This document shows, one piece after another, positions 17,343 through 25,009 of a DNA stretch of 52,207 bases (positions within the stretch are counted from its first letter, which is position 1; each line of letters opens with the position of its first letter). The notes under the pieces were generated by a model. It saw only the letters and a list, made by a program, of their open reading frames with translations. It ran no database searches and was not told the origin of the DNA. The translations under genes and the position numbers were made by a program. The stretch spans positions 1 to 52,207 of the forward strand of contig JAJDAH010000423.1 of NCBI GenBank assembly GCA_029261965.1, given 5' to 3'. This stretch comes from Polyangiaceae bacterium. GTDB lineage: Bacteria; Myxococcota_A; Polyangia; Polyangiales; Polyangiaceae.

Positions 17343-18917
17343 TCAGTTCACTCGCCGCCCTTTGTCCTTCCAATACCCTTCGCGGAGCTCGCGCTTGAGC
17401 ACTTTGCCCGAGGGATTGCGGGGCAGGGTGTCGACCAGATCGACGCTCTTGGGCGCCTTGTAGTGGGCGAGCTGTGAGCGGCAGTGCTCGATGAGCTCCT
17501 GACCGCTGGCGTTTTTGCCGTCTCGCAGCGCCACGACGGCTTTGACCTCTTCGCCCCATTTTTCGCTCGGGACGCCGATGACCGCCGCGTCGAGAACCGC
17601 GGGATGTTTGAACAACACTTCCTCGACCTCGCGCGGATAGATATTTTCGCCGCCAGACACGATCATGTCCTTCTTGCGATCGACGATGTAGATGTATCCG
17701 TCGGCGTCGCGAAACGCCATGTCCCCCGTGTGAAACCAACCACCGCGCATCGCTTCTTCGGTCGCGTCCGGTCGGTTGTAGTAACCCTTCATGATGTTGT
17801 CGCCCCGAGCCACGATTTCGCCGACGACTTCGTCTTCGCACTCGACGTCGTTTTCGTCGAAGACCTTCACCTCGACGCCCCACGCGGGTCTTCCGCAGCT
17901 CTGGATCCTCCGGATACGTTCCGGCGCGTCGCTCCGCTGGAGCACGTGGTCGTCGGTGGGTAGCACGCACAGGATGGGACTCGTTTCGGTGAGTCCGTAT
18001 CCTTGGCTTAGCTGACACGGGAGGCGCGACAGCGCGGCACGGAGTCGATCTTCGGGGATCGCCGAGCCGCCGTAGACGATCAGTCTCAAGCTCGACAAGT
18101 CGTAGCTTTCGAGGCCCGGGTGCTCGAGGAGCGCGTTGATCATCGCGGGAACGAGGAACGCCACGCTGACCCGTTCTTCGGCGATGGCACGAAGCACCGC
18201 TTCGGGCCGAAACTCGCGCAGTACGACGTTTCCTCCCATCGCGTAGCTCATCCCGTAGAACAGCTCGCAATCCGCGATGTGGTAGAGCGGCGCGACGTGC
18301 AAGTAGATGTCCTTCGCCGTGTAGTCACGCTCGTGCATGGCAGTGAGCGTGTTGCTCACCAAATTCTTGTGAGTGAGCATGGCGCCCTTGGGTCTGCCGG
18401 TCGTGCCGCTCGTGTACATCTGAAGCAAAATCCGTTCGGGATCGGCGTCGAGCGGCGACGGAGAGCCATGAGCGTCACCGACGACGTCGTCGAGTGATCG
18501 TGCCCAAGAGACGGGCTCTTCCAGGCAGATCAGGTGCTCGGTTTTGGTGAGCGCGCCGCGGATCTGGTCGACGGCGGCCTCGTACTCCTTGCTGAACAAC
18601 AGCACCAACGCGCTGGCGTCGTCGACGATGAACTCGAGCTCCGGCGGCGCCAAACGATAGTTGAGCGGGACCGCGATGGCGCCGATCTTGGGTAGCGCGA
18701 AATAGAGCGCGAGATAGTGCTCGCTGTTCTTGTCCAAGATGGCGACGCGGTCGCCGACTCGTACGCCGATCCCCCGAAGTGCCGCTCCGATGCGGGCGAC
18801 CCGATCGCCGAGTTGACGATACGTCCAGCGGACGCGATCGCTCACGACAGCGACGTCCTCGGGGCGCTCGCGGACTGCGCGATCGAGCAACTCGTCGATG
18901 ACGGTCGGTTCGTACAC
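17343..18917 (-). CDS. Acyl-CoA synthetase (AMP-forming)
   Basis: 524 residues from the GTG at 18917, four bases after the methyltransferase stop; an upstream in-frame ATG at 19007 would overlap that gene by 86 bases and add a non-conserved tail. The adenylate-forming motifs are all present: P-loop YTSGTTGRPKGA, SQGYGLTETSP, WFHTGDMA, YIVDRKKDMIVSGGENIYPREVEE and the catalytic lysine in NPSGKVLKREL. It activates a carboxylic acid, probably a medium or long fatty acid, to acyl-CoA via acyl-AMP. The tight spacing to the methyltransferase and the following di-iron hydroxylase suggest a lipid-tailoring operon. Chain length cannot be read from sequence. Confidence 0.92.
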   Translation of the reverse strand: MYEPTVIDELLDRAVRERPEDVAVVSDRVRWTYRQLGDRVARIGAALRGIGVRVGDRVAILDKNSEHYLALYFALPKIGAIAVPLNYRLAPPELEFIVDDASALVLLFSKEYEAAVDQIRGALTKTEHLICLEEPVSWARSLDDVVGDAHGSPSPLDADPERILLQMYTSGTTGRPKGAMLTHKNLVSNTLTAMHERDYTAKDIYLHVAPLYHIADCELFYGMSYAMGGNVVLREFRPEAVLRAIAEERVSVAFLVPAMINALLEHPGLESYDLSSLRLIVYGGSAIPEDRLRAALSRLPCQLSQGYGLTETSPILCVLPTDDHVLQRSDAPERIRRIQSCGRPAWGVEVKVFDENDVECEDEVVGEIVARGDNIMKGYYNRPDATEEAMRGGWFHTGDMAFRDADGYIYIVDRKKDMIVSGGENIYPREVEEVLFKHPAVLDAAVIGVPSEKWGEEVKAVVALRDGKNASGQELIEHCRSQLAHYKAPKSVDLVDTLPRNPSGKVLKRELREGYWKDKGRRVN

Positions 18918-18921
18918 GAAG

Positions 18922-19731
18922 CTAGGGTAGAGCCACCACGTAGGCGAGCCAACCGGCGTAGTTCGAGGCGCGGGTGCGCCGTCGGAAGACGTCGTCTTCC
19001 TCCTCATTCTCCCAGTAGACGAACGACTCGCTGAAACCGGCTTCGGCCAGTAGCTCGCGAAGCTCGATGATGGTCCACAACCGCCAATCGTATTTGAATG
19101 CGCGCTTCAAGGACGTGCCGTCCGGAAAGTCGAAGTGGATGTAGTTGACGATGTTGCTGTTGATCGGGTCGACGACGTTCTGGTCCCAGATGTAGGTGAA
19201 ACCCTTGACCTTTCGCTTCTCTTCCATGGGCTCTTGGGCTTCCCATCCGCCGTAGGCGTCGATGATGAACATCCCGTCCTTGTTGAGCCCCCGATGAGCC
19301 GAGCGAAAGTAGCGCTGGATTTCCTCTCGCGTCTTGAAGATCCAGTAGCTGAAGTTGAGCGCACAGGCGATGTCGAAGCGTTCCTTTGTCCCGTCGAGCA
19401 CGTTGCGTTCGAGAAGCGTCACGCGCTTGCCGACCTCCCCCGCCGGCTCGATGTTGTGCTTCTTGCCCCACGCCAACACGCCGCGGTCTAGGTCGAGGCC
19501 GGTCGACTTGCGTTTGGGGTTGCGCCGCGCGAACTCGGTGCTCAGGAGCGCTGTACCGCAAAAGTCTTCGCGGAAGGTGAGCGCGGGTCGTTTCCTCAGC
19601 CGCTTGAAGGCGTTGTCGATGAAGTCGATCTCGAATGACGGATCTTGAACGCTCATCTGATAGAGCAAATGCTTGTCCGCCGTTTTCGCGGTGAGCTTGC
19701 TCTTTCGCCTCTGCTTGCTGTTCTTCGCCAC
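18922..19731 (-). CDS. SAM-dependent methyltransferase
   Basis: 269 residues from the GTG at 19731, which has GAGGAG seven bases upstream; the frame is open to 19812 but would then overlap the preceding lipoprotein gene. A basic N-terminus (VAKNSKQRRKSKLTAKTADKH) precedes a class I Rossmann domain: motif I is FREDFCGTALLSTEFAR, motif II region GLDLDRGVLAWGKKHN, then FDIACALNFSYWIF and GMFIIDAYGG. The C-terminal half has an extra beta-rich insertion (GFTYIWDQNVVDPINSNIVNYIHF) typical of small-molecule or lipid methyltransferases. It is tightly linked to the acyl-CoA synthetase gene. Acceptor unknown. Confidence 0.88.
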   Translation of the reverse strand: MAKNSKQRRKSKLTAKTADKHLLYQMSVQDPSFEIDFIDNAFKRLRKRPALTFREDFCGTALLSTEFARRNPKRKSTGLDLDRGVLAWGKKHNIEPAGEVGKRVTLLERNVLDGTKERFDIACALNFSYWIFKTREEIQRYFRSAHRGLNKDGMFIIDAYGGWEAQEPMEEKRKVKGFTYIWDQNVVDPINSNIVNYIHFDFPDGTSLKRAFKYDWRLWTIIELRELLAEAGFSESFVYWENEEEDDVFRRRTRASNYAGWLAYVVALP

Positions 19732-19772
19732 GGGAGCTCCTCGAAGGTGGGGTGATAGGGGGGGCCCTTGTA

Positions 19773-21131
19773 TCACTTCTTCGAGGCTCGGCAGCGCACC
19801 GTTCTCGCCCACGTTCGTCGATCGGCGACGTAGGCTATGAGGGCGGCGTTCGGGAGCTCCGCCATCGAGATCGTCGAAAATGCGCGGCTTCGGGCCAGCA
19901 CGACCGCCGGCCCGAGACCTGTCTCGAGCACCGGAGCCAGTCGCAGCTCCTGAGGGGAATTCGGCTTGGCCTCAGCGGGTCGAGCGTAGAGAGCTGCAGG
20001 CGTGCCGCAGAGTTTTCCGGTGGCGACTGGCGCTGGATCGAGGCCGTTGGGGTAGGCACGCCAAGCTACCGGCGCGTTCATTTGAGGCTCGGCTCCGATG
20101 CGGATCCCCGCGAGGCCGAAAGTGGAGATATTGCGTTCGAGCGGCAGTAGCCCGAACACGTCGCCGGACTTCGAGGCGACAGCGGTGATCTGAGTCATGG
20201 GTTGGGAGGGTCCGCCAACCCACGTGACGACGTCTTCGCCGAGCTCAGGTTTGCCGCCGGCGTCGAACGTGATCTCCCGCGCGTGTACCGGGCTCATGCC
20301 GCTCCGACCTTCGAGAGACAGGGCCATCAGTCCGCGGCTCGTCCGGACGAGGGCGACGCTGCTGCCCGCCGCGCCCTCGACCGTCAGTGGGACGACCCCC
20401 GCTCCCTCGACCCAGAGCTTGGCGACAAGCGGGCCCTCGGGGTCCTTCGAGCGCGCGACGTAGGCGACCGCGCCGGGGGTCTTGGCGCCGCGACCGTTGT
20501 CGATGGGAGCTGCGACCGTGGTGTCGTCTCGAGCCCGCTTGGCGAGGACCTCGACCTTCGGCGCGTCGATACTGCTTCGGAGCAGGCGCCCCCGGCTTAC
20601 CCAGTAGGCGTGGTCTCCGAGCATTGCAGGAGCTCGGCTGAGCTTGATGAAACGCGCGGCACGAGCGGTGACGGGCTCGACGGCGCAGGCGGCGGGCCGA
20701 GGGATCTTCGGGATCGGGCCCAAGCGAGCGAGGATCAGCTCGTCGGATCTCGTGACGAGCACCACGCCCTTCGAACTCGCGGTGGCCGGGCCGGCGGGTC
20801 CGACGTCGCCCAGCTCGTCGACGATCCACGGTGAGTCGATCCCCGCGGCGGCGTCGCTCTCGGGATTGTCCGTCGGCTTCGTCGGCGGTTTCGACGCGGT
20901 GGTCGCCGAGGACGCTACCGAAGCCGATGGCGCTGCGGTTTCGGGCGGTGCTGCGGTCGGCGGCGCCGCGGCCTCCGGGGCTGCGCTCCTCGCCGAAGCG
21001 TCCCGCTCGGCGTTGGGTCTCGGTGCGCGACGACAAGCGCCGAGCTGGACGACGCCTGCCACCGCGACGACGATCGCCACCGCCTTGTGGATTCGACGCA
21101 CGTATTGCGGCACCCACTGGGTGTGCCACAC
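19773..21131 (-). CDS. Lipoprotein of unknown function, beta-rich
   Basis: 452 residues. The signal peptide ends in VQLGAC (about Cys33) and an Ala/Pro/Thr/Ser linker runs to about residue 95. The rest has short repeated beta-strand pairs (VVLVTRSDELILARLGPIP, AMLGDHAYWVSRGRLLRSSI, GAVAYVARSKDPEGPLVAKLW, GDVFGLLPLERN) resembling a beta-propeller. Only a few cysteines are seen (AACAVEP, KLCGTPA, VRCRASKK). It may be a surface or periplasmic binding protein. It is 41 bases upstream of the methyltransferase gene and 24 bases downstream of the FGGY kinase stop, all on the minus strand. Family not recognised. Confidence 0.75.
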   Translation of the reverse strand: MWHTQWVPQYVRRIHKAVAIVVAVAGVVQLGACRRAPRPNAERDASARSAAPEAAAPPTAAPPETAAPSASVASSATTASKPPTKPTDNPESDAAAGIDSPWIVDELGDVGPAGPATASSKGVVLVTRSDELILARLGPIPKIPRPAACAVEPVTARAARFIKLSRAPAMLGDHAYWVSRGRLLRSSIDAPKVEVLAKRARDDTTVAAPIDNGRGAKTPGAVAYVARSKDPEGPLVAKLWVEGAGVVPLTVEGAAGSSVALVRTSRGLMALSLEGRSGMSPVHAREITFDAGGKPELGEDVVTWVGGPSQPMTQITAVASKSGDVFGLLPLERNISTFGLAGIRIGAEPQMNAPVAWRAYPNGLDPAPVATGKLCGTPAALYARPAEAKPNSPQELRLAPVLETGLGPAVVLARSRAFSTISMAELPNAALIAYVADRRTWARTVRCRASKK

Positions 21132-21155
21132 CGCGGCGGGTGGGGGAATCGTCAG

Positions 21156-22673
21156 TTAGCGGCTGAGCTCCGAGAGCCGCTGCATGCTGCCTCGCACACT
21201 CTCGTACAGTCCGCGATACACCTCTCGATAAAGCCGGTCGTATGCCGGCGCTCCGTCACCGGGCTCGAAGGATGTTCCCAAGCGACTCATCGATTTGGCG
21301 GCTTCGCCGAAATTCTCGAAGACACCGGCGCCGACGGCTGCCAGCATCGCTGCGCCGAGGGCCGTTGCTTCTCGACTGCCCGCGCGTGTCACGCGCTTTT
21401 GCATCACGTCGGCGATGATTCCGCACCAGAGCGAACTCGACGAACCGCCGCCCATGACCACGAGCTCCTGGACGGGCTCTTTCGTGGCGCTTTCGACGCC
21501 CTCGGTGTGTCGACGTTGCTCGAACGCGACGCCCTCGAGGATCGCGCGGTAGAGGTGTTCCGGGCCATGCTCGCCGCGCCAGCCCATGACCAGGCCCGTT
21601 GCGACGTCGTCCCAGTACGGATTCATCACGCCATTCCAGTAGGGAACGAGCATGAGCCCGGCGGAACCGGGCCGAAGTGTCTCAGCTTTGGTGCCGAGCT
21701 GTTCGAGCGTTTCGCTGGTCTCAGACGGAGCTACCCCGAGGAGCTTTTCGATCAGCCAGGTCAGCGTGAACGTTCCTCCTTGCAGATCGGTTTCGAGAAA
21801 GTATGCACCGGCAGAGGGCGCCATCATCGTGCGAAACGCGCGATCGGTGACGTAGTCGTCCGAGAGCACTCCGGACACGATCGCCGTGCCGAGGTTGAGG
21901 TACGCGCGGCCCGGCCGGTCGATGCCCGCGCCGAGACCGGCGGCCTGCCCATCGCCAGCCCCCGCGTAGATCGGCAACCCTTGGCGCAAGCCCGTGGCCC
22001 GGGCGGCATTCGCCTGAACGTGGCCGACGGGAGCACCGGGTTCTGCCAAGTCGGGCACCTGATGACGGTCGAGCCCCGCGAGTCCAAGCAGCTCCGGCGA
22101 CCAATCGCGTTCGGCCATGTCGACCAGCCCGGTGGGGTCCGCGGACGCGAGCGACGTCACGCGCGCGCCAGTCAGCCGCCACACGATGAACGCGTGCACG
22201 TCGAGAAAGAGGGGACGCTGGGCCGCGATCTCGGGCGCCTTGTCCAACAGAAACATGAGCTTGTAGAGGGACGGGGTCGTGCAGGCGGGCTTGCCGCTGA
22301 TTTCGTGCAGCGCGTCAGCGCCGACAGCTTCGACGGCGCTCGAAACTTGTCGCCGACACCTCGTGTCCATCCATACGAGCGCGGGATGGAGCGGGGCACC
22401 CCGGTCGTCGGTCACGACGAAGGTCTCGCGTTGGTGCGTCACTGAAAGTCCGACGATGTCCCTGGTGTCGTCGCCGAGCGTGTCGGTCATCTGCTTCAGG
22501 GCGCCGGTCGTCGCCGCCCACCACGTCTCCGCGTCCTGCTCCCAAGCGTCGGGTTCTGGGTTGTCGAGCGCGATCGGGCATCGACCCTCCGCTTGCGCGA
22601 CGCCCCGGTAGTCCCAGGCGATGGCTTTGCATGCGCTGGTGCTGCAGTCGACGCCAACAAGAAGCGCGCTCAC
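21156..22673 (-). CDS. FGGY-family carbohydrate kinase, xylulokinase-like
   Basis: 505 residues, start GTG at 22673, which overlaps the stop of the dehydrogenase gene as GTGA. The two actin-like lobes show the phosphate-1 loop VGVDCSTSACKAIAWD, THQRETFVV, the sugar-side WMDTRC, GAGDGQAAGLGAG, LNLGTAIVSG and the adenosine loop VMGGGSSSSLWCGIIADV, followed by EATALGAAMLA. These are xylulokinase-like features. Being coupled to a glycerol-3-phosphate-dehydrogenase-like gene, it may phosphorylate a polyol or ketose whose phosphate that enzyme oxidises, rather than xylulose itself. Confidence 0.88.
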   Translation of the reverse strand: MSALLVGVDCSTSACKAIAWDYRGVAQAEGRCPIALDNPEPDAWEQDAETWWAATTGALKQMTDTLGDDTRDIVGLSVTHQRETFVVTDDRGAPLHPALVWMDTRCRRQVSSAVEAVGADALHEISGKPACTTPSLYKLMFLLDKAPEIAAQRPLFLDVHAFIVWRLTGARVTSLASADPTGLVDMAERDWSPELLGLAGLDRHQVPDLAEPGAPVGHVQANAARATGLRQGLPIYAGAGDGQAAGLGAGIDRPGRAYLNLGTAIVSGVLSDDYVTDRAFRTMMAPSAGAYFLETDLQGGTFTLTWLIEKLLGVAPSETSETLEQLGTKAETLRPGSAGLMLVPYWNGVMNPYWDDVATGLVMGWRGEHGPEHLYRAILEGVAFEQRRHTEGVESATKEPVQELVVMGGGSSSSLWCGIIADVMQKRVTRAGSREATALGAAMLAAVGAGVFENFGEAAKSMSRLGTSFEPGDGAPAYDRLYREVYRGLYESVRGSMQRLSELSR

Positions 22674-23725
22674 GTGTTACCGCCAAAAAAGCGATCGAAG
22701 GGCATGTTCACCGGTTGGCCGTCGAGTGCGACCTCGAACAGATGGCGGAGCAGCGGGAGCTCCGCTGGCTCGACCGTGCCTGAGGCTTCGAGCGCGGGGA
22801 GTGCGCTTCTGACGACTTCGAGCACGTCCAGACACTCGAGCGTGGCTCCTTCCATCTTTTCGATGGCTTGTTCGACCGTGAGCCCCGTGCCGAGCCACCG
22901 CCCGAAGCGGCCGGTGCGGCCCCCGTTGGTCGTCACGTCGAGGTCGCCGACCCCCGAAAGCCCGATGACGACATTCGGATCGCCGCCCATGATCCGAAGC
23001 AACGTTGCCGTTTCGCGCGCGGCTTCGGCGAAAACGGCGGACTCGAAGTTGTGTAGAGCAATACTGCCGGGCTGCCCGCCGCGGGCTTCGTGGATGCCGG
23101 CCGGGAAAGCGATGCCCATGGCGAAGGCGTTCTTGAGCGCTGCACAGGCTTCGTGGGCCACGACGTCCGGGGACGTCCACACGTGGTAGTAGTCGGTCCG
23201 CATCGATGCCGCGAGTGAGGCGCAAACCTTCGTGTCCCGGCCGGCGAAAACCACGCATGTTTCTGAGCGGCGAACCAGCTCACCCGCAATGCAAGGCCCG
23301 GTGATCCCCACCGGGTGCACCTTTTCACGCACGGCTCTGGGTAGCGCGTCTCGAAACGTGTCGGGAAACACCTGAAGCTCGGTGCCCGTCCACTCGAGAC
23401 CCTTGGTGATCATCGCGATCGGAATGTCGGACTCGACGAACGGTGCGATCGCTTCTGCGGCCCAGTGAATGCCTTTGGAGTTGACGCCCAGAATGATGGT
23501 CTGTGCGCCGTGCATCGCCCGTTCAATCTCGTCGAGGAAGAACGGTTTCACTCCGGCGTCGAGCGCGTAGCGGAGCTTCGGGTGCGTGCCGTTGCTCTTC
23601 AGGCTTTCGATGATTTCGCCATCGAGGTGCGTGCCGACGAGTCGAACCTCGTGGCCGCGGTCGACGAGCGGAGGGGAGAGCGCGCTCCCCATCATGCCGG
23701 CGCCGACGATCGTGAACACGCTCAC
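22670..23725 (-). CDS. NAD(P)-dependent glycerol-3-phosphate dehydrogenase-like protein
   Basis: 351 residues from the GTG at 23725; the frame is open upstream to 23974 but without conserved sequence. The N-terminal Rossmann fold has GAGMMGSA (residues 8-15). GpsA features follow: ILGVNSKGIHW, MITKGLEW, GPCIAGELVRRSETCVVFAG, the catalytic lysine run ALKNAFAMGIAFPAGI, and SGVGDLDVTTNGGRTGRFG in place of the usual GLGDLVLTC. These departures suggest a GpsA paralogue with altered substrate preference. It would interconvert glycerol-3-phosphate (or an analogue) and dihydroxyacetone phosphate. The GTGA overlap with the FGGY kinase indicates co-translation. Confidence 0.85.
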   Translation of the reverse strand: MSVFTIVGAGMMGSALSPPLVDRGHEVRLVGTHLDGEIIESLKSNGTHPKLRYALDAGVKPFFLDEIERAMHGAQTIILGVNSKGIHWAAEAIAPFVESDIPIAMITKGLEWTGTELQVFPDTFRDALPRAVREKVHPVGITGPCIAGELVRRSETCVVFAGRDTKVCASLAASMRTDYYHVWTSPDVVAHEACAALKNAFAMGIAFPAGIHEARGGQPGSIALHNFESAVFAEAARETATLLRIMGGDPNVVIGLSGVGDLDVTTNGGRTGRFGRWLGTGLTVEQAIEKMEGATLECLDVLEVVRSALPALEASGTVEPAELPLLRHLFEVALDGQPVNMPFDRFFGGNT

Positions 23726-23805
23726 GGCTCGGGTGCCTTCAGGTTGCTTCTGGTTGAGGGGTCGATGCCATGCTCGCAAGGATAGCTCAAGCCGAACCGA
23801 GGCTC

Positions 23806-24270
23806 TCAGAAGTCGAAGGGGCCTTTTTTCATGACTTCTTCCGGCAGCCAGGTCTCGTGCACGTGCACCCAGATCAAACGGCTCGGAGAAGAAATGTCGC
23901 CGTCCGCTCGGAAAAGCACCGTCGCGCGTCGCCCGTTGTCCGGAGGTGACGAGGCTTTGGCGTTTCGCTGCCATTCCTCGTAGGTGGCGAGCACGTCGTT
24001 GCCCGTCACCCGGTGAACCTGAACGTTGCGGATCGCGATGCGGAAGTCGGCGTTGGAGCCGTGCGCATTTTTTATCCCACTCGAAAGGTCGGGTAGCCGG
24101 AGGAAATTGCCTCCGGGTGGGATCAAGACGAGCGCCGCGTCGAACCTCGCGGTGAAGCGGTCCGGGAAGGTGTCCACGGACGCATGCCCCGAGAACCAGT
24201 CGACAAAGAACTGGTGGAGGTCTTCGATTTCTTCTCGAACCTGTGCGCGGAGAGCATCGGAGCCAGTCAC
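23806..24270 (-). CDS. NTF2-like/DUF4440-type protein
   Basis: 154 residues, start GTG at 24270. Secondary-structure rhythm is that of a cone-shaped NTF2-like domain: an N-terminal helix (LRAQVREEIEDLHQFFVDWFSG), a helix-loop (VDTFPDRFTARFDAALVLIPPGG), then long antiparallel strands (DFRIAIRNVQVHRVTGNDVLATYEEWQR, RRATVLFRADG, RLIWVHVHETWLP). Such domains are often small-molecule binders or orphan enzymes. No signal peptide. It lies 80 bases upstream of the GpsA-like gene on the same strand and is divergent from the membrane-anchored protein at 24370. Specific role unknown. Confidence 0.75.
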   Translation of the reverse strand: MTGSDALRAQVREEIEDLHQFFVDWFSGHASVDTFPDRFTARFDAALVLIPPGGNFLRLPDLSSGIKNAHGSNADFRIAIRNVQVHRVTGNDVLATYEEWQRNAKASSPPDNGRRATVLFRADGDISSPSRLIWVHVHETWLPEEVMKKGPFDF

Positions 24271-24369
24271 GGGTTCAGGGTGTCACAGATCCCCAGCCTC
24301 AGGGTGGGCACACCGAGGGGGAAACGGCCCCACCGGCGTAGCGGAGTGCGGTAGAAGAGTGCCTGCGCC

Positions 24370-25008
24370 GTGGCCGAACCGAAAACCGAGAAGCTGACCA
24401 TCGCCGTTTTGGTGTTGTTCACCGTGATTTGCGCGTTGGTGGCGTATGTCATGATTCTTCGGCGCGAGGTTGCGACTCTTCGCGAGGGGGGTGCGGACAT
24501 CGCGGCTGAAGCGGGGAACGCCGTCGAGCCGCCCGGCCCGCCCAACGAGCCGTCAGAGCCCGCGGCGGCCGCAGCGCCGACACCGGCGCCGACGGCGGGC
24601 GCGGCGCGCGTGATCTCGGAGAGTCAGAGAACCTCGCTCGTGTCGGGGCTCGAGGCGGCTGCGCCGAAGGGCGCCAAGGTGTGGTTTGCGACCATGCGGA
24701 ACGCAGAAGCCAACAACTACCGCTTGCTGCTCGAGAAAGTGTTCACCGACGCCGGCTGGTCGATCGAACGCCGCCAAGCTCTGTCGTTTCCCGTCAAGCC
24801 TGGGATTTTCGCTTTTGTGGCCGACGAGGTCGCTCCCGACTACGTGCAACAGATGCTGCAAGCGTTCGAATCTGCCGGCATCGAGGTCAACGTCGGAACG
24901 GGTTACCGAGACTTCTACGCCGAGAAGAAGAAAGAGAGCGCCGACTATCGGGGCTTCGACCTGAAGGCCGATCAGGACTACGTGCTGGTCATCGGTCGCG
25001 CGCCCTGA
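24370..25008 (+). CDS. Single-pass membrane protein with a periplasmic alpha/beta domain
   Basis: 212 residues, start GTG at 24370. One transmembrane helix (LTIAVLVLFTVICALVAYVMIL, about residues 9-30) is followed by a helical stretch and an Ala/Pro-rich linker (about 55-77). The C-terminal 130 residues form a mixed alpha/beta domain (VWFATMRNAEANNYRLLLEKVFTDAGWSI, IFAFVADEVAPDYVQQMLQAFESAGIEVNVG, YVLVIGRAP). Comparable Rossmann-like tails follow an N-terminal anchor in many bacterial proteins of unknown role. Its stop is one base from the stop of the convergent ABC-F gene. Confidence 0.75.
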   Translation: MAEPKTEKLTIAVLVLFTVICALVAYVMILRREVATLREGGADIAAEAGNAVEPPGPPNEPSEPAAAAAPTPAPTAGAARVISESQRTSLVSGLEAAAPKGAKVWFATMRNAEANNYRLLLEKVFTDAGWSIERRQALSFPVKPGIFAFVADEVAPDYVQQMLQAFESAGIEVNVGTGYRDFYAEKKKESADYRGFDLKADQDYVLVIGRAP

Positions 25009-25009
25009 A

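Noticed and set aside
21087-22445. 452-residue rightward open frame
   Set aside because: It overlaps the FGGY kinase on the other strand and has no domain-like pattern; it is an antisense shadow of that gene.
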